Shown here one piece after another: positions 37,894-47,273 of a stretch of DNA of 64,000 nucleotides. Numbering within the stretch: the stretch's first letter is position 1; each line of letters begins with the position of its first letter. The position numbers and the translations under genes were made by a program. Source of the stretch: Arthrobacter sp. OY3WO11 (GTDB lineage Bacteria > Actinomycetota > Actinomycetes > Actinomycetales > Micrococcaceae); contig NZ_LWLP01000001.1 in NCBI RefSeq assembly GCF_001641125.1, positions 582,147 to 646,146 of the forward strand. The letters run 5' to 3'. The notes under the pieces were generated by a model. The model was not told the origin of the DNA. It saw nothing but the letters and a program-made list of their open reading frames with translations, and did not search any database.

Positions 37894-38568
37894 ATGGAGA
37901 ACACCCTGACCCCTCAGGCGCTGCTGGCCGGGGTAGGTAGGACCCGGCTGCTTGCCATCGTGCGGGGCACCGACGGCGCGGCGGCGGCAAAGGCAGCCCT
38001 CGCCGCCATGGAGGAGGGCTTCCAGTACGTCGAGATTGCCCTCACCACTCCGGGCGCGCTGGCGGCCATCAGCGAGGTGCGGGCGGAAGCTCCCGCCGAA
38101 TGCTTTGTGGGTGCCGGAACAGTGCTGACGAAGCAGGACGTCGACGACGTCGCCGTGGCCGGCGGCCAGTTCATGGTCACTCCGTCACTCGCGCCGTCCA
38201 TCGAAGAAGCTGCCAGCCGCGGCCTCGCGGTCCTGGCCGGGGCCCTGACGCCGAGCGAGGCCTTCGAGGCTATGAACCGCGGCGCCACCGCGGTCAAGCT
38301 CTTCCCTGCCTCCATTGGCGGACCCGGCTACCTCAAGGCGCTCCGCGATCCCTTCCCGGACATCCCGTTCATCGCGGTGGGCGGCGTAGGGCTCGATGAG
38401 GCGGCTGGATATTGGAGCGCCGGGGCCATCGCCGTCGGGCTCGGCGGCCCGCTCTTCGGTGACGCCGGATCCGGTGGCGACCTTGCTCCGATGCGGGAGC
38501 GCGCCCGCCGCTTCGTTGCCCTCGCGGCTGAATACGGCGGCCGGGCAGCTGCGGAGCGCCTGCCGTGA
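37894..38568 (+). CDS. dgoA: 2-dehydro-3-deoxy-6-phosphogalactonate aldolase
   Basis: A 224-residue class I aldolase of the KDPG/KDPGal family. E47 in VEIALTTP and the Schiff-base lysine K135 in AVKLFPAS are present, with the phosphate-binding FVGAGTVLT and IAVGGVGLDE. It splits the phosphorylated keto-deoxy sugar acid to pyruvate and glyceraldehyde 3-phosphate. ATG 37894 has AAGGAG upstream. Context with a galactonate dehydratase favours KDPGal over KDPG specificity. Confidence 0.88.
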   Translation: MENTLTPQALLAGVGRTRLLAIVRGTDGAAAAKAALAAMEEGFQYVEIALTTPGALAAISEVRAEAPAECFVGAGTVLTKQDVDDVAVAGGQFMVTPSLAPSIEEAASRGLAVLAGALTPSEAFEAMNRGATAVKLFPASIGGPGYLKALRDPFPDIPFIAVGGVGLDEAAGYWSAGAIAVGLGGPLFGDAGSGGDLAPMRERARRFVALAAEYGGRAAAERLP

Positions 38569-39554
38569 CTGCCGGCGTCGGTACCGCTCCGGTTGACCTC
38601 CTGACCCTCGGTGAATCCATGGTCTCGCTGCGCTCCGCCGGTCCGCTCTCAACCGGCGGTGCCCTGACCATGCATGTGGCCGGCGCCGAGTCCAACGTGG
38701 CCGTTGGCGTCGCCAGGCTTGGCCACAGCGTCAGCTGGGCAGGTGTGGTGGGCGCGGATCCACACGGAGAGTTCATCCTCCGCCAGCTCCGCGCCGAAGG
38801 CGTCGTGCTGCAGCACCGCGAAGACCCCGCCCGCCGGACCGGAGTCATGTTCCTTGAACAGCGCACTGCCGACATCACCCGTGCCTTCTATTACCGCTCC
38901 GCTTCAGCCGGATCAATGCTGGGCCGGGAAGACGTGGACCGTGCCCTCGAGCCAGGGGCACGCATCCTGCATCTGACCGGCATTACTGCCGCCCTCAGCC
39001 CCGAAGCCCGTAAAGCCGTGGAGTACGCCGCGGAACGCGCTGCCGCCGATGGCCTGGTGGTGTCCCTCGACGTCAACTACCGCAGCAAGCTATGGTCCCG
39101 GGAAGAAGCGCGGGAAGTGCTGACACCACTGGTCCGCCATGCCACCATTCTGATTGCATCCGACGACGAACTGGGCCTGGTGGCCACTCCGCCGGCCGGC
39201 GGGGAAGACCCGGGCGCGCATGAAGCGGCGATGGCGGCGGAACTCCTGGGACTCGGAGTGCGCGAAGTGGTGGTCAAGCGCGGGGCGGCCGGCGCCGGTG
39301 TCCACAGCCTGGACGGGCGTTGGGAGACCCCGGCGGTATCCGTCACCAGCGTCGATACCGTGGGCGCCGGCGACGCCTTCACTGCCGGTTACCTCTCCGC
39401 CCTGCTCGACGGCGCCGATATACCCGGACGCCTCGAGCGCGGTGCCCTCACCGGAGCCTTCGCTGTCAGCACTGCAGGGGACTGGGAAGGCCTGCCTTCC
39501 CGCGAAGAACTGACACTGCTCGCAACCACGCCCGGCGGAACCACCCAGCGCTGA
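38565..39554 (+). CDS. PfkB-family sugar kinase (2-keto-3-deoxy sugar acid kinase)
   Basis: A 329-residue ribokinase-fold kinase. The start is GTG overlapping the aldolase stop. Signature 1-like [16 protein letters not shown] and signature 2 [17 protein letters not shown] with catalytic D270 are present. In this operon it should phosphorylate 2-keto-3-deoxygalactonate (or -gluconate). E. coli DgoK belongs to a different kinase family, so this is a functional replacement typical of actinobacteria and archaea. Confidence 0.9.
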   Translation: MTAGVGTAPVDLLTLGESMVSLRSAGPLSTGGALTMHVAGAESNVAVGVARLGHSVSWAGVVGADPHGEFILRQLRAEGVVLQHREDPARRTGVMFLEQRTADITRAFYYRSASAGSMLGREDVDRALEPGARILHLTGITAALSPEARKAVEYAAERAAADGLVVSLDVNYRSKLWSREEAREVLTPLVRHATILIASDDELGLVATPPAGGEDPGAHEAAMAAELLGLGVREVVVKRGAAGAGVHSLDGRWETPAVSVTSVDTVGAGDAFTAGYLSALLDGADIPGRLERGALTGAFAVSTAGDWEGLPSREELTLLATTPGGTTQR

Positions 39555-39609
39555 CCTTTCCGGGCTAAACCCGGCCTCCCATCCCTTCCATCAAGAGAGC
39601 CCCATCGCT

Positions 39610-40839
39610 GTGAAAATCATTGCCGCTGACGTCTTCGTGACCAGTCCCTCCCGCAACTTCGTGACCCTCCGGATCACCACCGAGGATGGTGTGACCGGTA
39701 TCGGTGACGCCACGTTGAACGGGCGCGAGCTCGCTGTGGCCGCCTACCTCAAGGAACATGTTGCGCAGTTGCTGATCGGTAAGGATCCGCACCGGATCGA
39801 GGACACCTGGCAGTTCCTGTACCGGTCCTCCTACTGGCGCCGGGGCCCGGTGACCATGGCTGCGATTGCTGCCGTGGACATGGCGCTGTGGGATATCAAG
39901 GGCAAATTGGCTGGCATGCCGGTCTACCAGCTCCTGGGCGGGGCATCCCGGAACGGGCTGCGCGCCTATGGCCACGCCTCGGGAGCTGACCTGCCGTCCC
40001 TGTTCGATTCGGTCCGGGAGCATCTGGAGCTCGGGTACAAGTCCATCCGCATCCAGACCGCTGTCCCCGGCATCAAGGCCGTCTACGGTGTGGCCGCGCA
40101 GGCCCAGGCCTCGGGCGAACGCTATGACTACGAGCCGGCCGGCCGCGGCGCGTTCCCGGTGGAGGAGGACTGGGACACCCGGGCCTACCTCCGCCACCTG
40201 CCCACCGTGTTCGAGGCGGTCCGGAACGAGTTCGGCCCGGAGATCCCGCTGCTGCACGACGGCCACCACCGGATGACGCCGATCCAGGCCGCGAAGCTGG
40301 GCAAGGCGCTGGAACCGTATGACCTGTTCTGGCTGGAGGACTGCACCCCGGCCGAGAACCAGGAAGGCCTGCGCCTGGTCCGCCAGCACACCACCACCCC
40401 GCTGGCCATCGGTGAAATCTTCAACACCGTCTACGATTACCAGACCCTCATCAAGGAGCAGCTGATCGACTACGTCCGCGCCGCGTCCACCCACTTCGGA
40501 GGGATCAGCCCGCTGAAGAAGGTGATGGACTTCGCCGCGCAGTACCAGATCAAGTCCGGCTTCCACGGCCCCACCGACATTTCACCGGTGGGCTTCGCCG
40601 CGCAGCTGCACGTGGGCCTTGCGATCCACAACTACGGCATCCAGGAATACATGCAGCACTCGGACAAGACCAACGAGGTCTTCGAGCAGTCCATGACCTT
40701 CAAGGACGGCTACCTGCACCCGGGCGACAAGCCCGGCATCGGCGTCGAATTCAACGAGGAAGCCGCGGCTGCGTTCCCGTACCAGCAGGCCTACCTGCCC
40801 TACAACCGCCTTATCGACGGAACGGTCCACGACTGGTAG
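39610..40839 (+). CDS. ManD-type mannonate dehydratase family enzyme (enolase superfamily)
   Basis: A 409-residue member of the ManD/RspA group: [40 protein letters not shown], the [11 protein letters not shown] metal/acid segment, [12 protein letters not shown] and [12 protein letters not shown]. Members dehydrate D-mannonate or D-gluconate, often weakly. Start GTG 39610 follows AAGAGAG. It is 55 nt downstream of the kinase and is the last gene before a terminator, so the operon can feed two different aldonates into the same kinase/aldolase pair. Confidence 0.87.
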   Translation: MKIIAADVFVTSPSRNFVTLRITTEDGVTGIGDATLNGRELAVAAYLKEHVAQLLIGKDPHRIEDTWQFLYRSSYWRRGPVTMAAIAAVDMALWDIKGKLAGMPVYQLLGGASRNGLRAYGHASGADLPSLFDSVREHLELGYKSIRIQTAVPGIKAVYGVAAQAQASGERYDYEPAGRGAFPVEEDWDTRAYLRHLPTVFEAVRNEFGPEIPLLHDGHHRMTPIQAAKLGKALEPYDLFWLEDCTPAENQEGLRLVRQHTTTPLAIGEIFNTVYDYQTLIKEQLIDYVRAASTHFGGISPLKKVMDFAAQYQIKSGFHGPTDISPVGFAAQLHVGLAIHNYGIQEYMQHSDKTNEVFEQSMTFKDGYLHPGDKPGIGVEFNEEAAAAFPYQQAYLPYNRLIDGTVHDW

Positions 40840-40898
40840 GGGTGCCGCCCGCCAGTTGCCTTCGGTGGATGGCGGCGGGTTGGCGTTACTGCCCGGGG

Positions 40899-40926
40899 AG
40901 CCCCCTTGGAAGACGCCCAGGGGGCT
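40899..40926 (+). terminator. Hairpin with short T-run after the dehydratase
   Basis: AGCCCCCTTGG pairs with CCCAGGGGGCT (one mismatch) and is followed by TTT. It ends the sugar-acid operon about 60 nt after its last stop codon. The rest of 40840-41112 has no gene and should hold the promoter of the following operon. Confidence 0.65.
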
Positions 40927-41112
40927 TTCGCCTGCCGTCCTCCAGGTGTCGGGGCGGGAAAGGCGAAAAGCCTGAAGCCGTTTCATTCAGTGAAACCGCC
41001 CATGCGGACACCGCCGGCCGTCCCCCACAGTTGAGTCAGAACGCGGTCCACATCACAGGCCCGCAGGCACAACAAAACGGGACGGAACGGCGCGGTGCAC
41101 ATGGAGTCGACG

Positions 41113-41982
41113 ATGACGGCAGGGCGGATCCTCAAGGGAATTGAGTTTGCACACCCGGATGGCTTTGCCCCGCTGCTGCTGGACCTGTACCTGCCCGCCG
41201 GTTCCGATTCCGTTTCTGATGCCGCTTCCGGATTCCCCGCTGTCATCCACTTCCACGGCGGCGGATGGCAGACGGGGGAGCGGTCATCGCTGGGACCCGC
41301 CGTGGACGGTTTCGGACTGAGCCCCATCGAGCAGCTGGTGGAGGCCGGCTTCGTGGTGGCGTCGGCCGACTACCGGCTCAGCGCCGTTGCCACGTTCCCA
41401 GCCCAACTGCTGGACGCCAAGGCCGCTGTCCGCTGGCTCCGCTCGCATGCTGCCGAATACAGCGTGGACCCGGGCCGGATCTACGCCTGGGGAGACTCGG
41501 CCGGCGGCCACCTGGCCAGCCTGGTGGGACTCACGGCGGGTGCCGGCACGGACGGTGAAACCGACGACAACATCGCGGCCGTCGCTGCCTGGTACCCGCC
41601 CACAGACCTGAACCGCATGGGAGAGCAGGCCCGGCCGGACGCCGTCGCCCGCGCCGACGACCCGGGATCGCGGGAGGCGCTGCTCATCGGCGCCCAGCCC
41701 GCCGATGCACCGGACCTGGCTGCAGCGGCCAGCCCCGTTACCTACGTGCGTGACGGCGCCCCGCCGTTCCTCCTCATCCATGGCACTGCCGACCGGTTCG
41801 TCCCCGCAGCCCAGTCCACTACCCTCGCCGGCGCGCTCCAAAAGACGGGCGCCGACGTCGAACTTCTCCTGCTGGAGGACGCGGACCATATGTGGTCCCT
41901 TCCGGACGGGAGCCAGGCTGCCGCACGGCAGGCCACCGCCGCCACCATCGATTTTTTCCGCCGCCAGGCGCGGAAACACTGA
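41113..41982 (+). CDS. Alpha/beta hydrolase (BD-FAE-like esterase)
   Basis: A 289-residue esterase with the oxyanion motif IHFHGGGWQTGE, the elbow WGDSAGGHLASLVG (Ser129), Asp in LIHGTADRFVP and His in EDADHMWSLP. GTG 41095, ATG 41101 and ATG 41113 are all possible; 41113 is chosen because GGAG sits 6 nt before it. It is the first gene of an operon with an FAH-family protein, an FAD hydroxylase and a DUF3500 protein. It could cleave a plant ester or, if the quercetin hypothesis holds, the depside released by quercetinase. Confidence 0.85.
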   Translation: MTAGRILKGIEFAHPDGFAPLLLDLYLPAGSDSVSDAASGFPAVIHFHGGGWQTGERSSLGPAVDGFGLSPIEQLVEAGFVVASADYRLSAVATFPAQLLDAKAAVRWLRSHAAEYSVDPGRIYAWGDSAGGHLASLVGLTAGAGTDGETDDNIAAVAAWYPPTDLNRMGEQARPDAVARADDPGSREALLIGAQPADAPDLAAAASPVTYVRDGAPPFLLIHGTADRFVPAAQSTTLAGALQKTGADVELLLLEDADHMWSLPDGSQAAARQATAATIDFFRRQARKH

Positions 41983-42036
41983 TCTCTTCGCAATCTGCCG
42001 GCGCGCTCGCGCCCGGCAAGACCTGAAAGGCCCTCC

Positions 42037-42933
42037 ATGCAGTTCATCGGCATCACCCACCACGGCGAACCCTGGGCAGCCGCCCTGGCGGACTCCCGGG
42101 TTTTCCCACTCGCCCCCGTCAACGACTTCTGGTCCGACCCCAGCGGCTGGCTGGACAAAGCCGCCTCACTCCCACCTGCCGTGTCCGCTTCCCAGGGTTC
42201 CGCTTCCAACGCGTCCGACGCCGGCAGCTGGCAGGCGCGGAGCAGCGTCACCGAAGTGCCCCTCGTCCCCGCCTCCGCACGGGTAATCTGCGTAGGCCTG
42301 AACTACAAGGCCCACGCTGCCGAGGGAAGCTACAACGACCAGGAGCTGCCGCCGTACCCCACCCTGTTCGGCCGCTGGACGGCGTCCCTCTCCGTAGGCA
42401 ACGTCCCCGTCCCGGTACCCGCCAGTGAAGCCGGCCTGGACTGGGAGGGCGAAGTTGCCGCGTACATCGGTCGGCGGGTGGAATCCGCGGACGAGGAATC
42501 CGCGGCCGAGGCCGTCTTCGGCTACTCCACCTTCAACGACATCACCTCCCGCACCGCGCAGAAACTCACCTCCCAGTGGACACTGGGCAAGAACGGCGAC
42601 TTCAGCGGACCCCTCGGACCGCTGGTCAGCCGCGACGAGGTGGGAGACCTCCGCGACGGGCTCCAGGTCCGGACCCGCGTCAACGGCGTAGAGGCCCAGA
42701 ACGGCAACACCAGGGACATGATCTTCTCCGTTCCCGAAATCATTGCGTTGATCAGCCAGACCTTCACCCTGCATCCCGGTGACGTGATCGCCACCGGCAC
42801 CCCGGAAGGCGTTGGCTACGCCCGCACCCCGCAGTGGCTCCTGCAGCCCGGTGACACCGTTGAGGTGGAAATCGACAGGCTCGGCACCCTGGTCACTCCC
42901 GTGGGAGACCTCACGCTCCGGAGCCGTGCCTGA
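42037..42933 (+). CDS. Fumarylacetoacetate hydrolase family protein
   Basis: A 298-residue FAH-superfamily enzyme. The C-terminal domain shows VGLNYKAHAAE, the metal-binding acidic residues in LDWEGEVAAYIGR, FNDITSRTAQ, TLGKNGDFSGPLGP and GDVIATGTPEGVG. Members hydrolyse or decarboxylate dicarbonyl ring-cleavage products such as acylpyruvates. The N-terminal 75 residues are variable. TGATG couples it to the next gene, an aromatic hydroxylase, supporting a role in ring-fission product hydrolysis. Confidence 0.9.
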   Translation: MQFIGITHHGEPWAAALADSRVFPLAPVNDFWSDPSGWLDKAASLPPAVSASQGSASNASDAGSWQARSSVTEVPLVPASARVICVGLNYKAHAAEGSYNDQELPPYPTLFGRWTASLSVGNVPVPVPASEAGLDWEGEVAAYIGRRVESADEESAAEAVFGYSTFNDITSRTAQKLTSQWTLGKNGDFSGPLGPLVSRDEVGDLRDGLQVRTRVNGVEAQNGNTRDMIFSVPEIIALISQTFTLHPGDVIATGTPEGVGYARTPQWLLQPGDTVEVEIDRLGTLVTPVGDLTLRSRA

Positions 42934-44765
42934 TGGGCGCCCTGGCCGCCGCTTCCCGGGAACAGCTCCCGGGGGAGGCGCAGGTCCTGATTTCCGGCGG
43001 GGGTCCCAGCGGTCTGTTCCTCGCCCTGGACCTCGCGGCGCGCGGCATCCCCAGCACCGTGATTGAGCCCCGCAGTTCCGTGGACCACACCAGGCCGCGG
43101 GCCAAAACCACCAACGCGCGCACCATGACCCACCTCCGCCGGCTCGGCCTGGCGGACGCACTGCGCGCAGCGGCGCCGCTCCCGGTGGACTATGCGCAGG
43201 ACGTCATCTTCTGCACCCGCCTCGCCGGACCCGCAGCCCATGAGCTGCGCCGGTTCCGGAACTCCTTCCAGCTGGTCCCCGGCCGCTACGGCCCGCAGCC
43301 CGAATGCGGGCAGCAGGTCCCGCAGCCCGTCCTCGAGGAGGTGCTCCGCGCCGCCGCAGCCCGCAACCCGCTGGTCACCTTCATCACCGGGTGGAGCGTC
43401 ACGGAAGTACGGGAAGTTCGGGGTGCGGCAGGCCAAGGCGCCGCAAGTCCGGACGTTCAAGCCACCGGAATCCAGGCCACCGCACCGCTGTACGCCGCCG
43501 TCGTCGCGGACGTCTCCGGCAGCACGGCGACCATCCGGAGCAGCTATGTGATCGGTGCCGACGGCGGTTCCTCCGCGGTGCGCCGCAGCCTGGGCATCCG
43601 GCTGGAAGGAAGCTCCGCTGCACTGTCCAACATCAGCATCCTGTTCCGCTCCAAGGAGCTTGGCGCGGCCATCACCCTGGATTCCGCCGTCCAGTATTGG
43701 GTGGTTGGGTCAGAGGCCGCCGGCATGGTTGGACGAATGGACCTGGCCGATACCTGGTGGGCCATCATTCAGGGAGTGGACCCCAGCAAGCATGTGGCCC
43801 CTGGCGGCGCCGCCGCCCTGGTCCGCTCCCTGGTGGGGACGGACGTTGCGGACATTGACGTCGACGTGGTGGCCACGGATCCCTGGACGGCGCGCATGCT
43901 CCTTGCCCCGCAGTACAGCCGCGGGAACATCTTCCTGGTGGGCGACGCCGCGCATTTGAACCCGCCCTGGGGAGGACACGGCTTTAACACCTGCGTTGGC
44001 GACGCCGCCAACCTCGCCTGGAAGCTTGCCGCCGATATTCAGGGCTGGGCAGGCCCAGGCCTCCTGGACAGCTACGGCCTGGAACGGCGCCCGGTGGCGG
44101 CGCGGACCATCCGCGATGCCGCCGCAAACGGCAAGGCTCTGGCGTACCACTTCGCCGATCCCCGGCTGGACGACGACGGCCCCGAGGGCGGTGCGGCACG
44201 GCGGGCGGCATATGAAGCGCTCGCTGTTAAGCAGAGCGAGTTTGATTCCCTGGGCCTGGTGCTGGGTTATACCTACGCTGATTCCCCGGCAGTGGCGCCG
44301 GACGGGTCTCCGGTCCCTGCCGAGGACCCCATCCGCTATGTTGCCTCTGCTACCCCCGGCGCACTGCTTCCGCACGCCTGGCTGCAGGATTCCACGTCCC
44401 TGTACAGCCGGCTGGGCGGAGGCTTCACCCTTATGGCCGACGACGGCGCGCTGGGCGGGGTGCACGGAGGCCATGCTTTCGCCGAGGTTCTGGAGGCCGG
44501 TGCCCGGCAGGGCATTCCGGTAACGGTAGCTGTGGTGGGTCCGGCCGACGACGGCACCCCGCTGTCCGAACTGTGGGGCGCCCCCGCGGTGCTGGTCCGT
44601 CCCGACCAGCACGTGGCGTGGCGCGGGAGTTCAGCCGAGGCCGCAGCGGCAGCCTTGTCCGTTGCAGCCGGCTTCGCACCAGCCGGGGCATCACCGCAGG
44701 GCACATCATTCAGCAGCAGCCAGGACGAAGCCAGGAGCAACTATGTCGACGCCGTCATTCCGTGA
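42933..44765 (+). CDS. FAD-dependent aromatic hydroxylase (PheA/TfdB/MhpA type)
   Basis: A 610-residue group A flavoprotein monooxygenase. The Rossmann FAD motif ISGGGPSGLFLALDLAARG is at about residues 18-36, the DG motif in VIGADGGSSAVRRSLGI near 210, and the GD motif in LVGDAAHLNPPWGGHGFN with D338. The last ~150 residues have the thioredoxin-like fold of phenol hydroxylases. It hydroxylates a phenolic ring with NAD(P)H and O2. ATG overlaps the FAH stop and its 3-prime end overlaps the DUF3500 gene by 23 nt. Substrate unknown; phloroglucinol-type acids would fit the neighbourhood. Confidence 0.9.
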   Translation: MGALAAASREQLPGEAQVLISGGGPSGLFLALDLAARGIPSTVIEPRSSVDHTRPRAKTTNARTMTHLRRLGLADALRAAAPLPVDYAQDVIFCTRLAGPAAHELRRFRNSFQLVPGRYGPQPECGQQVPQPVLEEVLRAAAARNPLVTFITGWSVTEVREVRGAAGQGAASPDVQATGIQATAPLYAAVVADVSGSTATIRSSYVIGADGGSSAVRRSLGIRLEGSSAALSNISILFRSKELGAAITLDSAVQYWVVGSEAAGMVGRMDLADTWWAIIQGVDPSKHVAPGGAAALVRSLVGTDVADIDVDVVATDPWTARMLLAPQYSRGNIFLVGDAAHLNPPWGGHGFNTCVGDAANLAWKLAADIQGWAGPGLLDSYGLERRPVAARTIRDAAANGKALAYHFADPRLDDDGPEGGAARRAAYEALAVKQSEFDSLGLVLGYTYADSPAVAPDGSPVPAEDPIRYVASATPGALLPHAWLQDSTSLYSRLGGGFTLMADDGALGGVHGGHAFAEVLEAGARQGIPVTVAVVGPADDGTPLSELWGAPAVLVRPDQHVAWRGSSAEAAAAALSVAAGFAPAGASPQGTSFSSSQDEARSNYVDAVIP

Positions 44766-45987
44766 TTACCTCTTTGCCCCCGATCATCCCCGCGTCGCGG
44801 AGATCAGGGGCCTGGATGCCCGCGGGTACGCCGAGGCGGCAAAGCTGGACTCCTTCGCCGGTCCCATGATCGAGGGTTGGAAGAAGCTGTACCCGCAACC
44901 CTTCGTGGGCATCACCAGCGACGGCGTGCGGCGTGAGGGGTTGTTTCCGCTGGCGCCGGCCAGGGCTGGCGAGGAGGCGCCCACCGCGGAGATGGTGGCG
45001 GCAGCCCGGAAGCTCCTGGGAGTGGCGGCGCCCGAACAGGCGAAGAAGCTCACCTACGCCGTGGACGCCCCGGAATGGCAGAGCTGGGCGAACCCGGAAT
45101 TCATGCAGCACGATACCGGCCTGCGGCTGGATGAGCTGGAGACGCCGGTCCGCGACGCCGCCCTGGCTGTGGTGGAGGCATCCCTGAGCGCTGAGGGCTT
45201 TGAACTGGTCCGCAACCTGATGCGCATCAACGGGTTCCTGGGGGACCTGGTGGAGCTGCCGCTGCTGATGAACGAGTTCAGCTACAACTTCGCGTTGTAC
45301 GGAGAGCCGTCGGAAACTGAGCCCTGGGGATGGCAGATCTTTGGCCACCATGCCGCGCTCAACTGCCTGGTGGCGGGGACCCAGCTGGTCATCTCCCCGG
45401 TGTTCATGGGCGCCGAACCGGACATGATCGACGACGGCCCGTACAAGGGCGTCCGGGTCTTCAAGGAGCGGATCGCCCTGGCCCGCGAACTGATGGCGGC
45501 GCTGCCGGCGGACCTGCGGGCGGAGGCCACCGTGTACGAAGCAATGGTGGATCCGGCGATGCCGGAAGGCCGTATCCATCCCGGCGACGAACGCCACCTT
45601 GGAGGGTGTTTCCAGGACAACCGGGTAATCCCCTACGAAGGCATCCGGGTCAGCGACATGCCGGCCGAAGCCCGCGCCCTCCTGGACGCCGTAGTGGACG
45701 ACTTTATTGCCTACCTGCCAGCAGGCCCCCGCGCCGCCCGCCGCCGGGAGATCCGCGAGCAGTACGGCGAGAGCTTCTTCAGCTGGATCGGCGGCTGGGA
45801 AGGCCAGGACGCGTTCTACTTCCGGCTGCAGAGTCCCGTGGTGGTGCTGGAACTCGACCACCACACGGGGGTTTTCCTGGACAATGACCAGCCTGCCCCG
45901 TTCCACATGCACACCGTGGTCCGCACACCCAACGGGAACGACTACGGCCGCGAACTCGTGAAGCAATACCCATTGATTGCTCCGTAA
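44743..45987 (+). CDS. DUF3500 family protein of unknown function
   Basis: The 414-residue product matches the DUF3500 pattern as I remember it; no biochemical function is known to me. It has no signal peptide. Histidine/acidic clusters that could bind metal occur in GWQIFGHHAALN, RIHPGDERHLGG, VLELDHHTGVFLDND and PFHMHTVVRTPNGNDYG. ATG 44743 is preceded by CCAGGAG inside the end of the hydroxylase gene, so translation is coupled. Its place beside FAH, aromatic hydroxylase and quercetinase genes suggests an enzymatic role in aromatic catabolism, possibly the missing ring-opening or hydrolytic step. This is inference. Confidence 0.72.
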   Translation: MSTPSFRDYLFAPDHPRVAEIRGLDARGYAEAAKLDSFAGPMIEGWKKLYPQPFVGITSDGVRREGLFPLAPARAGEEAPTAEMVAAARKLLGVAAPEQAKKLTYAVDAPEWQSWANPEFMQHDTGLRLDELETPVRDAALAVVEASLSAEGFELVRNLMRINGFLGDLVELPLLMNEFSYNFALYGEPSETEPWGWQIFGHHAALNCLVAGTQLVISPVFMGAEPDMIDDGPYKGVRVFKERIALARELMAALPADLRAEATVYEAMVDPAMPEGRIHPGDERHLGGCFQDNRVIPYEGIRVSDMPAEARALLDAVVDDFIAYLPAGPRAARRREIREQYGESFFSWIGGWEGQDAFYFRLQSPVVVLELDHHTGVFLDNDQPAPFHMHTVVRTPNGNDYGRELVKQYPLIAP

Positions 45988-46049
45988 CTGCCGTTTTCAG
46001 GGTCCATACCGACACCTACTCAGCAGTCGATGGTTCTTAAAACCCAAAT

Positions 46050-46079
46050 GGCCCGGACTTCCCTTCGGAGGTCCGGGCC
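46050..46079. terminator. Bidirectional terminator between convergent operons
   Basis: GGCCCGGACTTCC pairs with GGAGGTCCGGGCC (one G-U) around the loop CTTC; the left flank AAAACCCAAAT gives a T-rich run for the minus strand and TTCT follows on the plus strand. It separates the DUF3500 operon from the quercetinase gene. Confidence 0.8.
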
Positions 46080-46127
46080 TTCTGGTGTGCCTGTGGTTGC
46101 TGGGGGTGTGTATTCGCTTCGGGAGCG

Positions 46128-47198
46128 CTAGGAGATCTCCAGTGCGACGCGGCGCTGCGGCGGCGGGCCCACCACGGTGAGGTCCATTTCGGCCTGGGCG
46201 CGCCCGAAGCCCTCCATGTCCATGTAAGGGGTCCCGCCTTCGGTGTACATGTAGTCCTCGGTGGGCTTGTTGAAGTACTCAAAGAACCCGTTGAAGACCG
46301 ACGGCGTGAGGAACCCCAGCATCTGGGTGTTGTGCGAGTCCAGGGCGAAGGAGTGGACGGTGCCGGCCGGGGCGTGGACAAAGTCGCCCTTGGTCAGCAG
46401 CATTTCCCTGCCGTTGGCGTACAGCCACATCCGGCCTTCCGTGCAGATGAAGTTTTCGGTGTGTTCGGAATGGAAGTGCAGCGGAATGTAGGGCGTCTTG
46501 GCTCCCTTGGTGTGCACGGCGAAGTAGTTCGAGCCGGTGTTGGCCGGCCGGGACAGGTAGGTGAACATCGTCTGGTAGCTGGCCAGCCGCTCGCCTTCGT
46601 GGGCGCTGAGGAAGTAGGGGCTCTGCGTGGGCGGCAGGCCGGCGTCGTGCTTGAAGGAAGGTTCCACGCGCTCAACGTCGGGGAAGGTGATCCCGAACTC
46701 CGCCCCCACCTCAGCCTGTTCCTGGAGGCCGGCCGTGCGGCCTGCACGGACCGGGGGGACGTGCGAATCGACAGGGGTGCCCACCCGCTCGTAGTAAGCC
46801 TCAGCCCCGCCCGGCGTCATCCAGTTCAGGAAGCGGGTGTAGTGGCTGGCCATCCGGTACGCGTGAGGCGTGTTCGGCGGGATGACCACGGAGTCGCCCG
46901 GGGTGAGGATGCGGCTTTCGCCGGGCAGCCAGACGTGAAGGATCCCGTCGAAAACGTAGAGCGTCTTGTGCTCCACCTTGTGGCTGACGAATGGCGACTC
47001 TGCCCCCATGCCGCCGGAGATGTAGGCGGCGCTGAAGATCCCGACGGTGTCTGCTGCACGGGCAATGACCGTCACCAGCTGGCCGTTGATTTCGTAGCGT
47101 GCGCCTTCGCCCGAGGCCATGTAGTAGGGGACGGCTTCGCCGGGCAGCGCGTTGGCAACCGGGAGCTGCTTGTTCATTTCCTCAACGCTGAGGGACAT
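46128..47198 (-). CDS. Quercetin 2,3-dioxygenase-like bicupin
   Basis: A 356-residue double-cupin protein resembling quercetinase, which opens the flavonol ring with release of CO. The C-terminal cupin has a complete metal set: H-x-H-x4-E in HFHSEHTENF and the later His in AGTVHSFAL. In the N-terminal cupin the equivalent segment reads PFVSHKVEHKTLYVFDG, where the first His aligns with Val and the Glu with Lys, although NTPHAYRM is kept; this half may be inactive. ATG 47198 is preceded by GAAGGAA. The family also includes other cupin dioxygenases, so the substrate is inferred. Confidence 0.82.
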   Translation of the reverse strand: MSLSVEEMNKQLPVANALPGEAVPYYMASGEGARYEINGQLVTVIARAADTVGIFSAAYISGGMGAESPFVSHKVEHKTLYVFDGILHVWLPGESRILTPGDSVVIPPNTPHAYRMASHYTRFLNWMTPGGAEAYYERVGTPVDSHVPPVRAGRTAGLQEQAEVGAEFGITFPDVERVEPSFKHDAGLPPTQSPYFLSAHEGERLASYQTMFTYLSRPANTGSNYFAVHTKGAKTPYIPLHFHSEHTENFICTEGRMWLYANGREMLLTKGDFVHAPAGTVHSFALDSHNTQMLGFLTPSVFNGFFEYFNKPTEDYMYTEGGTPYMDMEGFGRAQAEMDLTVVGPPPQRRVALEIS

Positions 47199-47273
47199 GG
47201 GTTCCTTCTTTCCAGTCAGCCGGCCATCGCCGGAGCGTAACCTCCATCATGGGTGGCTGGCGGCAGTGGCCAC

